From assembly GCA_014898415.1 (NCBI GenBank), contig RCTD01000008.1, positions 62,001 through 126,000 of the forward strand: a DNA stretch of 64,000 nt, read 5' to 3'. Shown piece after piece: positions 34,553 through 45,956 of the stretch; the first letter of the stretch is position 1, and the number at the start of each line of letters is the position of its first letter. The position numbers and the translations under genes are program-made. Origin of the DNA: Stromatinia cepivora. Taxonomy: Eukaryota > Ascomycota > Leotiomycetes > Helotiales > Sclerotiniaceae. The notes beneath the pieces were generated by a model. The model was given only the letters and a program-made list of their open reading frames with translations, searched no databases and was not told the DNA's origin.

Positions 34553-35109
34553 ATGATTAGCACGTAGATTATGAACTCAAGCGTACTAATACCCCTTCTA
34601 GATCAGATCAGTTTTGTTTTTTCGTCTCTTTCCAGCATGCGTATATAGGTGTTTGGGGTATTTGCTTTGGGTTCTGGGTTTCGGGTTTCTGGGATGGAGT
34701 TATATAAAATTATGTATGAGACGATTTGGAGGTGTGCTAACACGCTTCACAAGAATAGAGTAGAGAGTATAGTAGGTAGAAAGAGAGAACTATAGGCGGT
34801 GGTTTCATGTTTCATGTTCGATGATTGATAGATAGAATGACAAAATAAACTTTCATGCTATATTCGTTCGCTAGGAGAAAGTCTTGCGCCAGAACTCCTT
34901 TCGTTCAATCACCCGTGCGTCCGCACCTAATTGGTTGTTCATTAATTACATTTCTTTGCCATCTACGCTCTTCGTTTGTAGTTTCTCGTTTCTCACACAA
35001 TCTCGGGTATAGTCTCAAAGCTTTTCCAATCAATCAAGCTCCTATGTCTCGTGGTGCAGATGCTACTGCCTCTAGGATCTCTTTTCCTTCTCTCTACGAA
35101 TAATGTCCT
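34553..35109. other. Convergent intergenic, no gene
   Basis: 557 bp between 3' ends of the Ivy1-like gene and the Nup53 gene. Only 3'-UTR-like sequence. Confidence 0.5.
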
Positions 35110-36387
35110 TCAGTCATCCTTCTCTCCTCCCACGACCCCGAAAATCCCTAGGTATGTATCGAACCAGTAGATCATCCTCCAATAAAGACTCGCTTTCGCC
35201 CAATCAAATTCGCCCGTCTCTGTCCTTGGTACCGTGTCCCCTATGATATCCGCACTAAACCAATTTAATAACGGAATGTTGGACAATACTTGTTGCGTGT
35301 ACGACTTTTGAGGGAGTAGGGCTTGATCGGCGGGAAGGAGCTGCAGGCGTTGAGCGGTGGGAATTTTGCTGCAGTAAAGGGAGGGCGCCTCGGGGGCGGC
35401 AGTACCTGCAGAGGAGGGTCGTTGTTGAAAGGCGAGGCTACCACCCATGACTGTGGATGTTGTTAAAGTAGTCGTGTCAACAGTATGACTGGTAGCCTGA
35501 GAGCCTTCTGGAGACTGGCCGCGGTCCTCGAAGTGTACGCTTCGACCGATTTGCGACATTTCGGGAGTAGTCCAGGAGCGGGGGAGACCCGATTGTTGAA
35601 GTGGGCGTTCAGCGCCAGGAAGTAAAGGCCCGAGATCGAAGCGGTGTTTGTTAGCATTAGAACGAGACGATCGGGTTGATGGTACAGTAGAAATTCCTGG
35701 TTCATCTTGTGCCGGTGGTGCACCACGATACAGTTCAGCGGCGACATAGTGACCAAGCACTGGCTGTGGAGAAGCTTCTATAGCTAGTTCTGCTGCTTCC
35801 GCTGATTCGAACGTAATTTTAATCCAGTGTTTCCCACCAGCATACTTCAAAGCCTTCGCCTTTTCTTCTTTAGTCAGTGGACGTCTTCGTAGAACAACAG
35901 GATCTCGGAGGTCGGTTTTGTATCTACGTTGATCCAGAGGTGCGTCGCGAGGATAATCTTCGCAGATGTGACCGGCGATTCTTTCATATTCGGCAATAGC
36001 GGCCCATTGATGTTCTGGCGTGAAACCTCGTAGTATAACCTCTGTAGGCTCCTTGTGTACAAATCTCGAAGATGAGCCGGCATTGCCATCAATTGCTACC
36101 AAGGCATTGTTATCTCGCAGATTGGTTTGCGATAATGAAGGTTGTATTGAGGATTTGCGCTGTCCTGATTCTGATGTAGCCGCAGCTCTTCTTGCGAAAG
36201 TGGCAGCGAAAATTGCATCTGCAGCTGCCAAGGTCGGGTCCTCCTTTTTCAAAGCTGGTGTGCCAGTTCTTGATCGAGATCGTCTTGTCGATTTACCAAA
36301 GGATCCTGTCTCCGGGACTGTTCTTCGAATTCTTGCCACACCTGGATTCCCATCACTTCTATTCGAATCAGATTGATAACCCTCCAT
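35110..36387 (-). CDS. nup53: Nucleoporin Nup53/Nup35 (MPPN RRM domain)
   Basis: Single exon, 425 residues. The disordered N-terminus is followed by an RRM-type fold of the Nup53 class (EVILRGFTPEHQWAAIAEYE, then GKHWIKITFESAEAAELA and VAAELYRG, roughly residues 110-225). The C-terminus carries a Trp-rich amphipathic segment (NWFSADIIGDTVP ... WRMIYWFDTYLGIFG), as in Nup53, which contacts the nuclear membrane. The protein sits in the inner ring of the nuclear pore. Start taken as the first ATG, MEGYQSDSN. Shares a 496-bp divergent promoter with the Fmp46 gene. Confidence 0.8.
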   Translation of the reverse strand: MEGYQSDSNRSDGNPGVARIRRTVPETGSFGKSTRRSRSRTGTPALKKEDPTLAAADAIFAATFARRAAATSESGQRKSSIQPSLSQTNLRDNNALVAIDGNAGSSSRFVHKEPTEVILRGFTPEHQWAAIAEYERIAGHICEDYPRDAPLDQRRYKTDLRDPVVLRRRPLTKEEKAKALKYAGGKHWIKITFESAEAAELAIEASPQPVLGHYVAAELYRGAPPAQDEPGISTVPSTRSSRSNANKHRFDLGPLLPGAERPLQQSGLPRSWTTPEMSQIGRSVHFEDRGQSPEGSQATSHTVDTTTLTTSTVMGGSLAFQQRPSSAGTAAPEAPSLYCSKIPTAQRLQLLPADQALLPQKSYTQQVLSNIPLLNWFSADIIGDTVPRTETGEFDWAKASLYWRMIYWFDTYLGIFGVVGGEKDD

Positions 36388-36883
36388 TGTATGGACTTGA
36401 AAAGCTTACCCAGAGAATAGCATAGCATAAGGTCTTTTGATACCATCCTCGCCTACATAACACTCGTCTTCTGGAACATTATGTAATATTAATGGCGGCA
36501 TTATGAAATTCTAAAGTAAGGGAGAAGAATGTCAAATGTCTCAAATTGAGGTGGTAGTTTCTGGAATTTGTGAGGAGGTTTGCAGTTGTTCTCGAATTCT
36601 TTAGGATTTGAGGATTTAATATGTCTTACGGACAACTTGTACGCGACAAATCAAAAGTATTCGTTGCTATGGGAAAAGACAAAATTTAGAAACGGCAGGG
36701 ATCAAGGATTCACCAAGGATTTCTGCTGTACGTGCGCGGAGGGGAGAGCCGCACACGGTCAAAGCAATTGAAAGGTTAACGTCATTCCAACTTTCAAAGC
36801 TTCAAGATTTCAACGACGATGAATAAGATTTCTAATTGATATTAACCGTAACCTCAACCCAACAATAGCAATCAACAATCATA
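36388..36883. promoter_or_regulatory. Divergent promoter region (nup53 / fmp46)
   Basis: 496 bp between two start codons pointing away from each other. Contains no recognised operator. Confidence 0.4.
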
Positions 36884-37440
36884 ATGTTTCGATTCGTAAG
36901 TACAATAGATACTTTTAATTCTTGATTATGAAACAGATTAATGGATACTGACATTGTTAATCTATAGCATAAAACTCTCGATGTTGTTACTCTCTTCCAC
37001 AAGGCAAGCTCTCCAGCTTCTTTGAGAGTTTATACTCTTTTGAAGCGAGCATCTGCCAATGCTTCTGCATTTGCGACGGAAGATCAAGCTAGCGATCTCT
37101 CTGCCGATATCACACCACAAAGAGAAGAGTTTGAACTGGAAGTCACCGAATCTGCACCAACCCCAGATCAACTTAGGAGCATTCTCGAATTTATGGGTGC
37201 ATCAAAGATTGGCAGTATCGTTACGGGTGCAAAGGATGACGTGGATGCTGTAAGGAAGATCAAATCCAATGAAGATAGTTTCCAAAGACCTCTGGTATGT
37301 TCCATGCCGCACATTAGATATTGTGGAATGAAGTCTCGACTAATGTTTTATAGACTGTGGATTGGAGCAATGGAAGAGCAGTTGCTGGAGATAATGAGTC
37401 TGAGATATTGAAGATGCTCAATGCTCTTCCTAAAAACTAA
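36884..37440 (+). CDS. fmp46: Fmp46-type mitochondrial thioredoxin-like protein
   Basis: Three exons: 36884-36895, 36968-37294, 37354-37440; 141 residues. The first exon codes for only four residues (MFRF), and HKTLDVVTLFHKASSPASLRVYTLL follows. The remainder (ATEDQASDLSADI, QREEFELEVTESAPTPDQLRSILEF and the last exon VDWSNGRAVAGDNESEILKMLNALP) matches fungal Fmp46, a small predicted redox protein of mitochondria with a thioredoxin-like fold. The N-terminus would be the mitochondrial targeting part. Splice sites are canonical and phases agree. Confidence 0.85.
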
Positions 37441-37966
37441 TCTTTGCACTGTACATCGCTTCAAAAGTTCCCAATACCAATTTGATTTGTCTACTTTCAT
37501 CGATTATTCAAAACCATCTCAAATAATAGTTGTGATATGTTGGAATGGATGGGTGATTAATAAACGAATAAGATTGAGTATTAGTTACCCATGATGATCG
37601 GCATACAGAGTGAAAGGGGTTTGGAGGTAAAAATATGAAATAATAAGCTTATAAACATTAACATAAAGTATGTCCCCTTAGTGCTCATTCATTATTCCCA
37701 GTTGCATTTTCATCAAATACAGTTGCAAGCAAAACCATTATTTCAATGGATCTCTTGCCCTCCCTCTCAAACTTAAAAGTCTGTAAAGCAGAAGACGAAA
37801 CGATAATCCCGCGAAATTTCATAATGTGTGAGTCTTTTTTCATTTTGGCTCCTTCCTTCGTACAAGTTGAATGGATATGATAAAAGCAGAGCTCAAAATA
37901 TGCTGATGCTGATGCTGATGCTGCTGATACCAATACAAAGGACTATGAAAATAAAAATTTAATTTC

Positions 37967-38051
37967 CACTTCACTTCACTTCACTTCACTTCACTTCACT
38001 TCACTTCACTTCACTTCACTTCACTTCACTTCACTTCACTTCACTTCACTT
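37967..38051. repeat. (CACTT)17 microsatellite
   Basis: Seventeen perfect copies of CACTT, 85 bp, read directly. A GCTGAT triplet-like run (37902-37926) lies just upstream. Confidence 0.95.
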
Positions 38052-38195
38052 TAACCACCTTGCAGTAGAGTTGTATTGGTGGTGCTTACCCTAGTGTTTG
38101 TTGGGTTAGAAAGTGAATCGGTACGGCTCTAACTCTTGTTAAGGTCACCACTTAGCCTCTCCCATGATATACTTTTATTTTTAATTTTCGAGAAT

Positions 38196-38360
38196 AAATT
38201 CCACCTTCCACCTTCCACCTTCCTCCTTCTCACCTTCCCACCCTCCATCTTCCCACCTTCCATCCATCTTCCCTCTTCCAATTCTTCCCAGCTTCCTCCG
38301 CCTTTTCAATTTTTCCAACAAAACCTCTTTTTTTTCTTTCTTTCTCTCTTTCTTTCTTTT
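38196..38360 (+). promoter_or_regulatory. C/T-rich promoter tract
   Basis: Long pyrimidine-rich stretch (repeated CCACCTTC and TTTCTTTC units) about 300 bp upstream of the ATG at 38661. Such tracts are common in promoters and 5' UTRs of filamentous fungi. Role inferred from position. Confidence 0.5.
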
Positions 38361-38660
38361 TAGAAACAAAATCTGCATTGTCACGATCAACTCTATCTCG
38401 TTGCATTCTATTGTAAAATCAAACGAGTCATTTATTGTCGCATTGAGCTTCCCTACAAGTTGCGTTGCTATTGCTAGCAATAGCAACAAACACCTTCTCA
38501 AGACGCATCTGCAATTTCACAATAATTCTACAACTTTTTCTGCCCAAGCCACTACCTCACAAGTTAAGGACCGAAAAGGAATATTTCCTCCACGGAAACC
38601 AACCAACTCCTAATTTCAACTTTCGAACTCAGATCGAACCCTTACAACAATACCGTGAAA

Positions 38661-41600
38661 ATGAGTCGTCCACCCCCATTTTACCCCGTCATCCCGATAC
38701 ATATGACGCAGCCCAATTATCAACAACAAGCCGACCCGGGAAATCCTATCGTGGCCGGGCAGACTTCCCAAGCGCCTCAACCACCTCAACCGACCGCGAG
38801 TGATCCTTCAAGATGGCAGGTGCAAAATCATGTTGGTGCGCCTGCATGGATCTCTACTCATGGTGGCCGCTTCCCAAAACGTGAACCTGTTGCAAATATG
38901 AGAGTCACCCGTATTTTGCACAGCAACGTAAAGGCCGACATCAATGCCAAGGCTGCCAGCTTGAGACAGTCATACCCAGAACTAATTCGCTATGTCAATA
39001 AACCCACCGATTGGGACGACCTTTACTATCTTTGGGACGCAGCTGATATACAAATGGAGAGTCCAGAATTCCTCTACTACGTTATGCATCAACTTGGTGA
39101 GGAAAACGAGCAGCTCGACCGCGAATGTGAGCTTGCGAATGACCATGAGATCGATGAATATGTTCAAGCATGGGTTACAAATAAGAGGGAATTGGTTTTA
39201 AACTGTGCCGCCGGTAGCATGTACGAGCTTTTCTGCTCGGATCCTTCCGAAAATGACGACTTTTCTCCAGAATTAAAGCTAGTCCTCAACAAGACTTTGG
39301 AGGCTCATCGCTTGCGTTTGTTGCGGGACGCATCTCGTAACGTCGTTAATGCCACAGTTCCTAATTTACTACAATTCAATAGCATGCATCAAATGTCCAG
39401 ATCTGTTTCCGACAATGGAAATCATCTTGGACAAAACCCAATCATCCGACCAACAATTTCTATTGCAACCGGAAGTCAATCAATTATCGCACAGCCAGGT
39501 GAAGTGAAATCAGGGTCGCATTTTCTTCCTTTAACGCAAGCTCAATCCACCCCTAGCTTTCATGGTGGCAGGAATCTTAGCATGCCGTTAAATTTGCCGA
39601 TTCAAACTCGACCGGCATCTTCAAAGCAAGAAGAAAATACGGGTCTTACCTCAGTTGTTCCGCATCAACCGCAGACATACAATCACGTCATGGAGGCTCA
39701 GCGTAGTACGGTCAATGGCCTCAATGTTTCCGCTGACCTCAATCTTGCAGCTGGACTCAATCTTGCAGCTGGACTCAATCTTGCAGCTGGCCTCGATGTT
39801 TCAACTGGCCCTGGTGTTTCGCCAGCTCGCCTCAACAGTTATCGTAACGACAATGCATTTCGCAACAGACCTAGGCCTCGTGAAAATTCGATTGAAACTC
39901 CTCGAAATAGAAGACATCAGTGGGCAGGCCCCCAGGGTCCTCACCAGAACAAGTTTATACATCAATCGCAGCATAACCATCAACAAAGTATTTCCGGTAG
40001 TATGAGAGGAAGCCCCCCACGAGTTCTTCAGACCGAACCTATTTACGTCCGTAATCTCGAGCATTCGTTTGGCCTCGTTGGTGATAACCGGAACCAGCGC
40101 ATGGGCAACGACGATTTGGTCGGTTCTCGCATGGAGGTTCCTAACGATGTCCGAAAGACTTTTCAACATTCCAAGATCAACCAACCTCCTCCCGATTTAG
40201 GTGAAATGGAAGGAGACCCCAAACTCCTTAAAACAGATACTTTCTGTGTGTATACTTACGATACTTCTACACCCAGAAACTCTTTCGGCCGAACTCTGTA
40301 CTTGAAAGGTCCGGATTTGAAAATGTTTCACACTAATCATTTGAAGAACCTAATGTCCACAATTGGAAATGTTGTGTCAATCAAATACTTGTTCAGGTCC
40401 TATGACAATGGCCCAGTCTTTGTAACGTGAGTCAGTACGATATCTTCATTAATGCGAAAAGGCTAATTGTGTTGGTAGATTTGATGCCGATGTTTTGGCC
40501 ATGGCGATTGAAAAGTTCGATGGCTACAGATTGCCAAACGGACGTTCACTTACAGCAGGATATCCACACGAAAATTCGCGAGAGCGCTCGGGCAGTAACT
40601 CCAGTTACAACAGTTATCATGGAGACAACCACACTCGCTACATGTCAGCTGCTGGGTCCGACAATAGAGCCTATTCGAGAAGAAATTCAATATCACAACA
40701 TCGTCCATCGAGATCTCAAAGCGGTCAAATCCCATTTCGGTATTTGAGTGGCAATCATATGACTTCAGGTAATGTTGGCGAGCCCTTCCCACATTCAGAT
40801 TCTCCTACTCGACCATACCCTGCGCCATATGCACCAGTTGCCCACCAACAGTCACCAGGACATGCGTTAAGTGCCGTAATATCGGAAGTTGTGCAGCATG
40901 AAAGAGGAATTGCACATTTTCAACAACAAATGCCTCTCGCCGTCATAAACAATAGAACAAATGTTGCCGGTATTACCCATTATCGACCATATAGTGGAGC
41001 TCAGGGAGAATCGCATCGTGTTAATACGAGATTTGGAACGGGTCCCGCCTTGCCAAATCTGCCCAATCTCCCTGGCAATAGAAAGGAGAATTCCCCAATC
41101 AAGCAAACGTAAGGCACTACACAAATTTGTACAATTTATTTCACGAATTGCTAACAATCAATAAGATTTAATGGGAATACACAATTTACACCTACCAGGA
41201 AACACAAGAAAACATCAACATCCAGACAAAATACGTGCGTCGTAGAGCTCGGTTGAAAGTCACGAATTGTTCCATACTAACATATTGATAGATCAACCAG
41301 TCCGACCTCAATTGTAACCCCGACTGCGACCCCCGCCAAATCATCATCTCAAGCTCAACTGAACAATCCAACAGTAGAAGTAGTATCACTGGAGGCGCCA
41401 GCCAGTGAAGTGGCAATACCTCCGACAACAGGTCAATTATTCACCAATGAAACCACAGCAGAACCCGAGGCTATGAATATGGAGATCATTAAAGAGGTAG
41501 CGGTGGCGGTTCCAGCATCTCCAGGCCCTCTTGACAAATCCTCATCAAAATTATCGAGCGAACAATTAGCCGTGAAAGTCTCGGAACCGTTGTCTCAAGC

Positions 41601-42471
41601 AAAGACAAAGAATTCAAAGAAAAACAAAAAGCAATTCAAATCTAACAGCAAGGTCGATATCGACATGGAAAACAGCATTGTTTGCTCGACTCCTGCCATC
41701 CTTTCACCGGCCGACTCAGAAGGCACAAATCCATCACTCGTTGGCGGAGACATATTATTCAGTGAAGACTCGACCAGAAAGCCAAGTGTTTCTTCGACTG
41801 AGTCAATATTTAACGATCCTTTAAAGGAAGTCATTTTCAAATCACAGATCGTTAGCAACGAAGCCGAAAATCCAGTTGAGAAAGAGAAACCTTCCGCAAA
41901 GGCCCTAGACAATGAAGTTAAATTTGAATTGATATCGGCCGCCAGTGTCATTTCGGCTCCAACTCCACCTAATGTACCTACTGCCAATTCTAGCCACAAG
42001 AGATCGAAGACTGGCGGTTCTACCAATGATTCTCTTAATAAGAGTCGTTCAGCATCTGCCAAGGATCTCAAGAAACTGCCCCAGTCGAGCAATTCAGAAA
42101 ACTATGATTCTACAACAACCGCTACAGGATCTGTCCGCAAAACCGAGCTCAAGACAGCCAAATCCCAGGGGAAAAACTCTCGAGATGGTGGCGCCAAATT
42201 TTATGAGCAGCAGGAACAATCAAAGACGGATTTGAGCAACAAGAAGAAGTGTGGCTTGCCCGAGGCCAGCCAGGAGAAGGGAAAGTTTTCAGTTTCAGTT
42301 GTTTCCAACAACCCATCCGACTGGCCAGTCCTAGCCCCTTCAAAGTCACCACCTTCGAGCATCGCTGATGGAAAGCCACCTCAATCGACTGCTCCACCAG
42401 CCTCGACTGTTCGCAGAACTAAAGAAGTAATATTGCCGGCATTGCCACTCAAGCAGCATCGACCATCGTAA
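38661..42471 (+). CDS. Large, mostly disordered protein with an RRM-like segment
   Basis: Three exons: 38661-40426, 40479-41108, 41292-42471, for 1191 residues. Splice at 40426/40479 is GTGAGT...TTGGTAG; at 41108/41292, GTAAGG with branch point ACTAAC and TTGATAG. The joined frame across the first intron reads YLKGPDLKMFHTNHL ... VVSIKYLFR ... GPVFVTFDADVLAMAIEKFDGYRLP, a betas-and-helices arrangement like an RNA recognition motif (about residues 530-610). The N-terminal region (about 50-230) is helical with no known domain. Most of the rest is rich in Asn, Gln, Ser, Pro and His, hence disordered. An 18-bp tandem duplication encodes LNLAAG three times. RNA-binding is an inference; no named family. 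An alternative last exon is possible (see findings). Confidence 0.6.
39732..39803 (+). repeat. 18-bp in-frame tandem repeat, four units
   Basis: Units of the form GCTGGACTCAATCTTGCA, in frame, giving the repeated peptide LNLAAG. The last unit is diverged. Confidence 0.8.
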
Positions 42472-43755
42472 GAATCTCGAGTCTAATTTCCATTCGCCAT
42501 GCGAGCTGATGCCGTGTAGGGATGATAAACTAGGGAGCAGTGTTTGGCCGTTCGTAAGGAGATGCAAACGAAAGGTTCTATCAGAAAGTACTGGTGGATG
42601 ATCAACGTAGCATCCCCCTTGGATGGCATATTATTTCAACATTTGTATTTACCGTATCCGCTAATGATATAATATCAATAGAAGAAGTTGGAGAGCAGGG
42701 TATGGGGGAATTATCCATAATATGATTGTTCCACATCACGACTAGCCACGAATGAAGAACAGAGATACCCAATAAGTCAGTAATTACTCTCATAATGCAA
42801 ATGTGCTTCTTTATATTCTTGCTGAGTCCCCTTGATTTGAAGTCTCCCCTTTAATTGTATTCTTGCTGTTGTGCGTTCCCCTTCGAAGATGTTCTAAATG
42901 CCTGGTTCAGAATACCATTGTAGTTTTTTCATTATCGTCATTTATTATTCTCAATCCCTGGAGATAGAGTCCAGAGGCTTATAAATCTCTTGAGAGTCTC
43001 TTACCCAAGACAATTTTAAGGTTATCCCTCTGAGAATTGGTATAATTAGGTAGGAATATAGTAGAAACTCGGCGCGGTGAGTAACATTCTGCATACCATA
43101 TAAATCAGAATTAGATTCTTCTCTCTTAAACATCCAACTAAAGGATGAAAACGAATTAGTTTTCTGCACGCAGCCCCTTTCTTCTCCCCTGAAAGATTCC
43201 CCTTTACATGTCCTGCATTTTACACTTGGAAGAATACTAAAGAATATTACGCGAGATATGGTGTGGGTCTTCATAGTTTATCTATATTGCCCGGCTTTAG
43301 CTGTTTTCTTTCTTTTTCTTAACACCTGTGCAAAGGACACTCATGGATGGATTGTATCTTCACTAATATTCTACAGGAATCTACTTACTACGGCCTTCTT
43401 GATGATTCCATGGATTCATTATTGGATTTTCTGTTTGGGGGTAGGCTGTTGATGTTTCGTGGGTGTTCTATTGTAGTTAGATAGAACTTACTGTACTGAG
43501 GACTCGTGAGTGAGTATTGTCTCATCTGCTGTATACATAACCTCCGTATTTACGACAGAACATTCATTGATTCACTTCTCTAGACCGCCACTAGTCCACC
43601 CTTCGCCCCAACTCGAAAGCCATTTAAGTTTTACTCATCTCTTCAAATCCTCTAAATCACTACAAACAATTTATACAACATACTCTCTACAATACTGCCT
43701 CGCACATCGAGGTTTTGTCGATATTACAAATTACTTTCAGCTACCATCGATCACC
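42472..43755. other. Intergenic, no supported gene
   Basis: Possible last-exon extension of the RRM-like gene up to about 42601; otherwise the promoter of the RBR gene. No other feature seen. Confidence 0.4.
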
Positions 43756-45029
43756 ATGGAAGTTGATAATACAAATGAAGATTCACCACAGTCGTTCCTC
43801 GGCCGTGGGTTATCTGAGTATTCTAAACTTATAATGCGTAGGATTCTGGAGTTTGTAGGAGAAAAAAGATATGCTACGTACAACAAAAGCCAGCTAATGC
43901 GTCGGTTACATGAAGCTCAGAATGCCGGGCGTATATCCACTGCACAGCGAAAAGCCATTGGAACTTGGTTAGCAGGAGGGTCGACTGATCATATCCGGGA
44001 CCACCACACCCCACAAAATGAACGATCCGCACAGCTACAAGCATCTCGGGTTACTAAACAAAAGAAGAGAATTACAGCTGCACGCAAGCTTGCTGGAAAT
44101 GCTGCGATTAAACGTGAAGAGTCCTTGCCGCCGCCACCTGAGCTAAGAGAATGCTCTATATGTGCAGAAGAACTCAACTTCGCCGACTTCCCAAATCAAA
44201 TCTCAGCTGGCTGTTTGCATGATCCAACTTGCTGCCGTACATGCCTTTCTCGATCTATTGGCGTACAGATTGAAAGCATACAATGGGATGAGATTACGTG
44301 TCTCGAATGCCCAGCCCTTCTATCTTTCGATAACGTGAAGTCCTTCGCCTCAGAGGCTGACTTTATTACGTATGTATATATCTCATCCCGCTATTCTTGT
44401 TATTGTTGTTAATGTCTGAAATAGATACGACAGAAACGTACTCTTATCCTGCATTCGTAGTGATCCCAATTTCACGAATTGCCTTGGTCCAGAGTGCGGT
44501 GGCGGCCAAATTCACGAAGACGGCGACGACCAGCCCATCATGACATGTGGAACTTGCAGTTTCAAAACATGCTTCACTCACAAGATGCCTTGGCACACCG
44601 GCCTCACCTGTGGTCAGTACAATTCCCAGACTAGGGAAAGACTACAGCAAGAAGAAGCGAGCCAAAAACTCATGGAGAAGGCTACCAAGAAGTGCCCAAA
44701 TTGTCAAGTTCGCATCCAAAAGAACAAAGGCTGTGATCATATGACTTGTGAGATATTTAATCCTCTGAACCTTCAATATTTGAATTAGCTAATAATGACT
44801 AGGTCAATCTTGCAAGCATGAGTTCTGTTGGAGCTGCTTCGCTGATTACAAGTTAATCCGCTCAACGGACAATTCTGCACATACATCAACTTGTCCATAC
44901 TATGTGGGAATTCGTCTACAACATCCTACTCATTATCCTGCCCCACAGGGACTTGCTGAGGGAGTGGGCCAACTTATGGCAGCTCTTCTAGCCCAACCAC
45001 CCGGTAGAAACCCCACAACCACGCCGTAG
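43756..45029 (+). CDS. RBR-type E3 ubiquitin ligase
   Basis: Three exons: 43756-44369, 44425-44747, 44803-45029; 387 residues with consistent phases. Order: about 130 residues without known domain, RING1 (CSICAEELNFADFP ... CLHDPTCCRTCLSRSI ... CLECP), an IBR with CLGPECGGGQIH, CGTCSFKTCFTHKMPWHTGLTC, and RING2 with [31 protein letters not shown]. RING2 contains the conserved catalytic Cys that carries ubiquitin as a thioester in RBR ligases. The start at 43756 (TCACCATGGAAG) has a good context; the frame is open upstream but has no other ATG. A frameshifted relative follows about 930 bp downstream. Confidence 0.85.
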
Positions 45030-45956
45030 GGCATTGGATTCTTAGATAACCAGCTACTTCTTTGAAGAGCGTAGTTTCAGTCACGGAGGACTTCACTCGC
45101 ATTGCTAACAGTATTACATAACACCCGCGCTACTCGATTATTCGAATAAACAACAAGGAATTTCATAAATAGGATGAATGACCCCATATTTCTGAACAGG
45201 TAGTGCCTACAATGCCGTGTAGGGGGAGGAGGGGGGCTTGTAACTAGCTAAGCTCTGGTTACTTATGTCTTGAATAGAAGGCTTTTAGGCGGGGAACTAT
45301 GATATCGTGGTAGCTAAGATTTCACATGTTACTTGGGATAGGGAAAGCAAGGGATATATGGTTGGGTAAACAGGGGAATAAGTTTTATCGTGCAATGTAC
45401 AATTAGATGGGTTCTAGATGTCTTTCTGTTGATATGTAATTGCAATGTTTCAGATTCAAACGATATAACCAAGCTCAATAATTGGTTTCTTCTCAAAGTA
45501 TGTGTCCTCATGAAGTGCCAACTCTCTTGATTCTTCAGGTTCATTATGCCTGTCCCTGGCAAGAGTCGATGCGTTTTCTTCGTCCTTCTTGAATATTTTG
45601 AATGGTGTTTGAAGGATACACTGTTTGAAGGATATATCATTGTTTGAAGGATATACTATTCGAGGGATACATTATGAGAAGGGTATACTGTTTGAGAGAT
45701 ATGCTGTTCGAGAGATATGCTGTTCAAGCAATATTGAATGTTCATCCCAGAGTATTCATCCTAAACTCATCTAGATATTCACTCCAAAATATTCACCACA
45801 GATGTTCACCCCCAGGGTGTTTATCCTAGTATATTCATGTGTTCACTCCTGAATCATTAGCTCTTATAAGATCTTTAACATTGGGTATTTAAGTCATACT
45901 CTTTACTCTCAAATAAAAAATCACAAGAGACTTTCCACTGGGACAATAATCACAAA
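45030..45956. other. Intergenic with degenerate tandem repeats
   Basis: 45606-45735 carries 16-19-bp units of the type TGTTTGAAGGATATAC; 45750-45840 is a second, looser series around TATTCACTC. No gene is supported. Confidence 0.55.
45606..45735. repeat. Degenerate 16-19-bp tandem repeat
   Basis: Six to seven imperfect copies with consensus near TGTTYGARRGATAYRC, read directly. Immediately upstream of the RBR-related pseudogene. Confidence 0.7.

Larger units (their letters stand above)
37441..38660. other. Intergenic with microsatellite and pyrimidine-rich promoter
   Basis: Holds the (CACTT)17 array and, from 38196 to 38360, a strongly C/T-rich stretch of the kind found just before fungal transcription starts. 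The start of the RRM-like gene follows at 38661. Confidence 0.5.

Noticed and set aside
43510..43755. Upstream in-frame extension of the RBR ligase
   Set aside because: No ATG in frame, and the sequence looks like untranslated leader. The ATG at 43756 has a better context.
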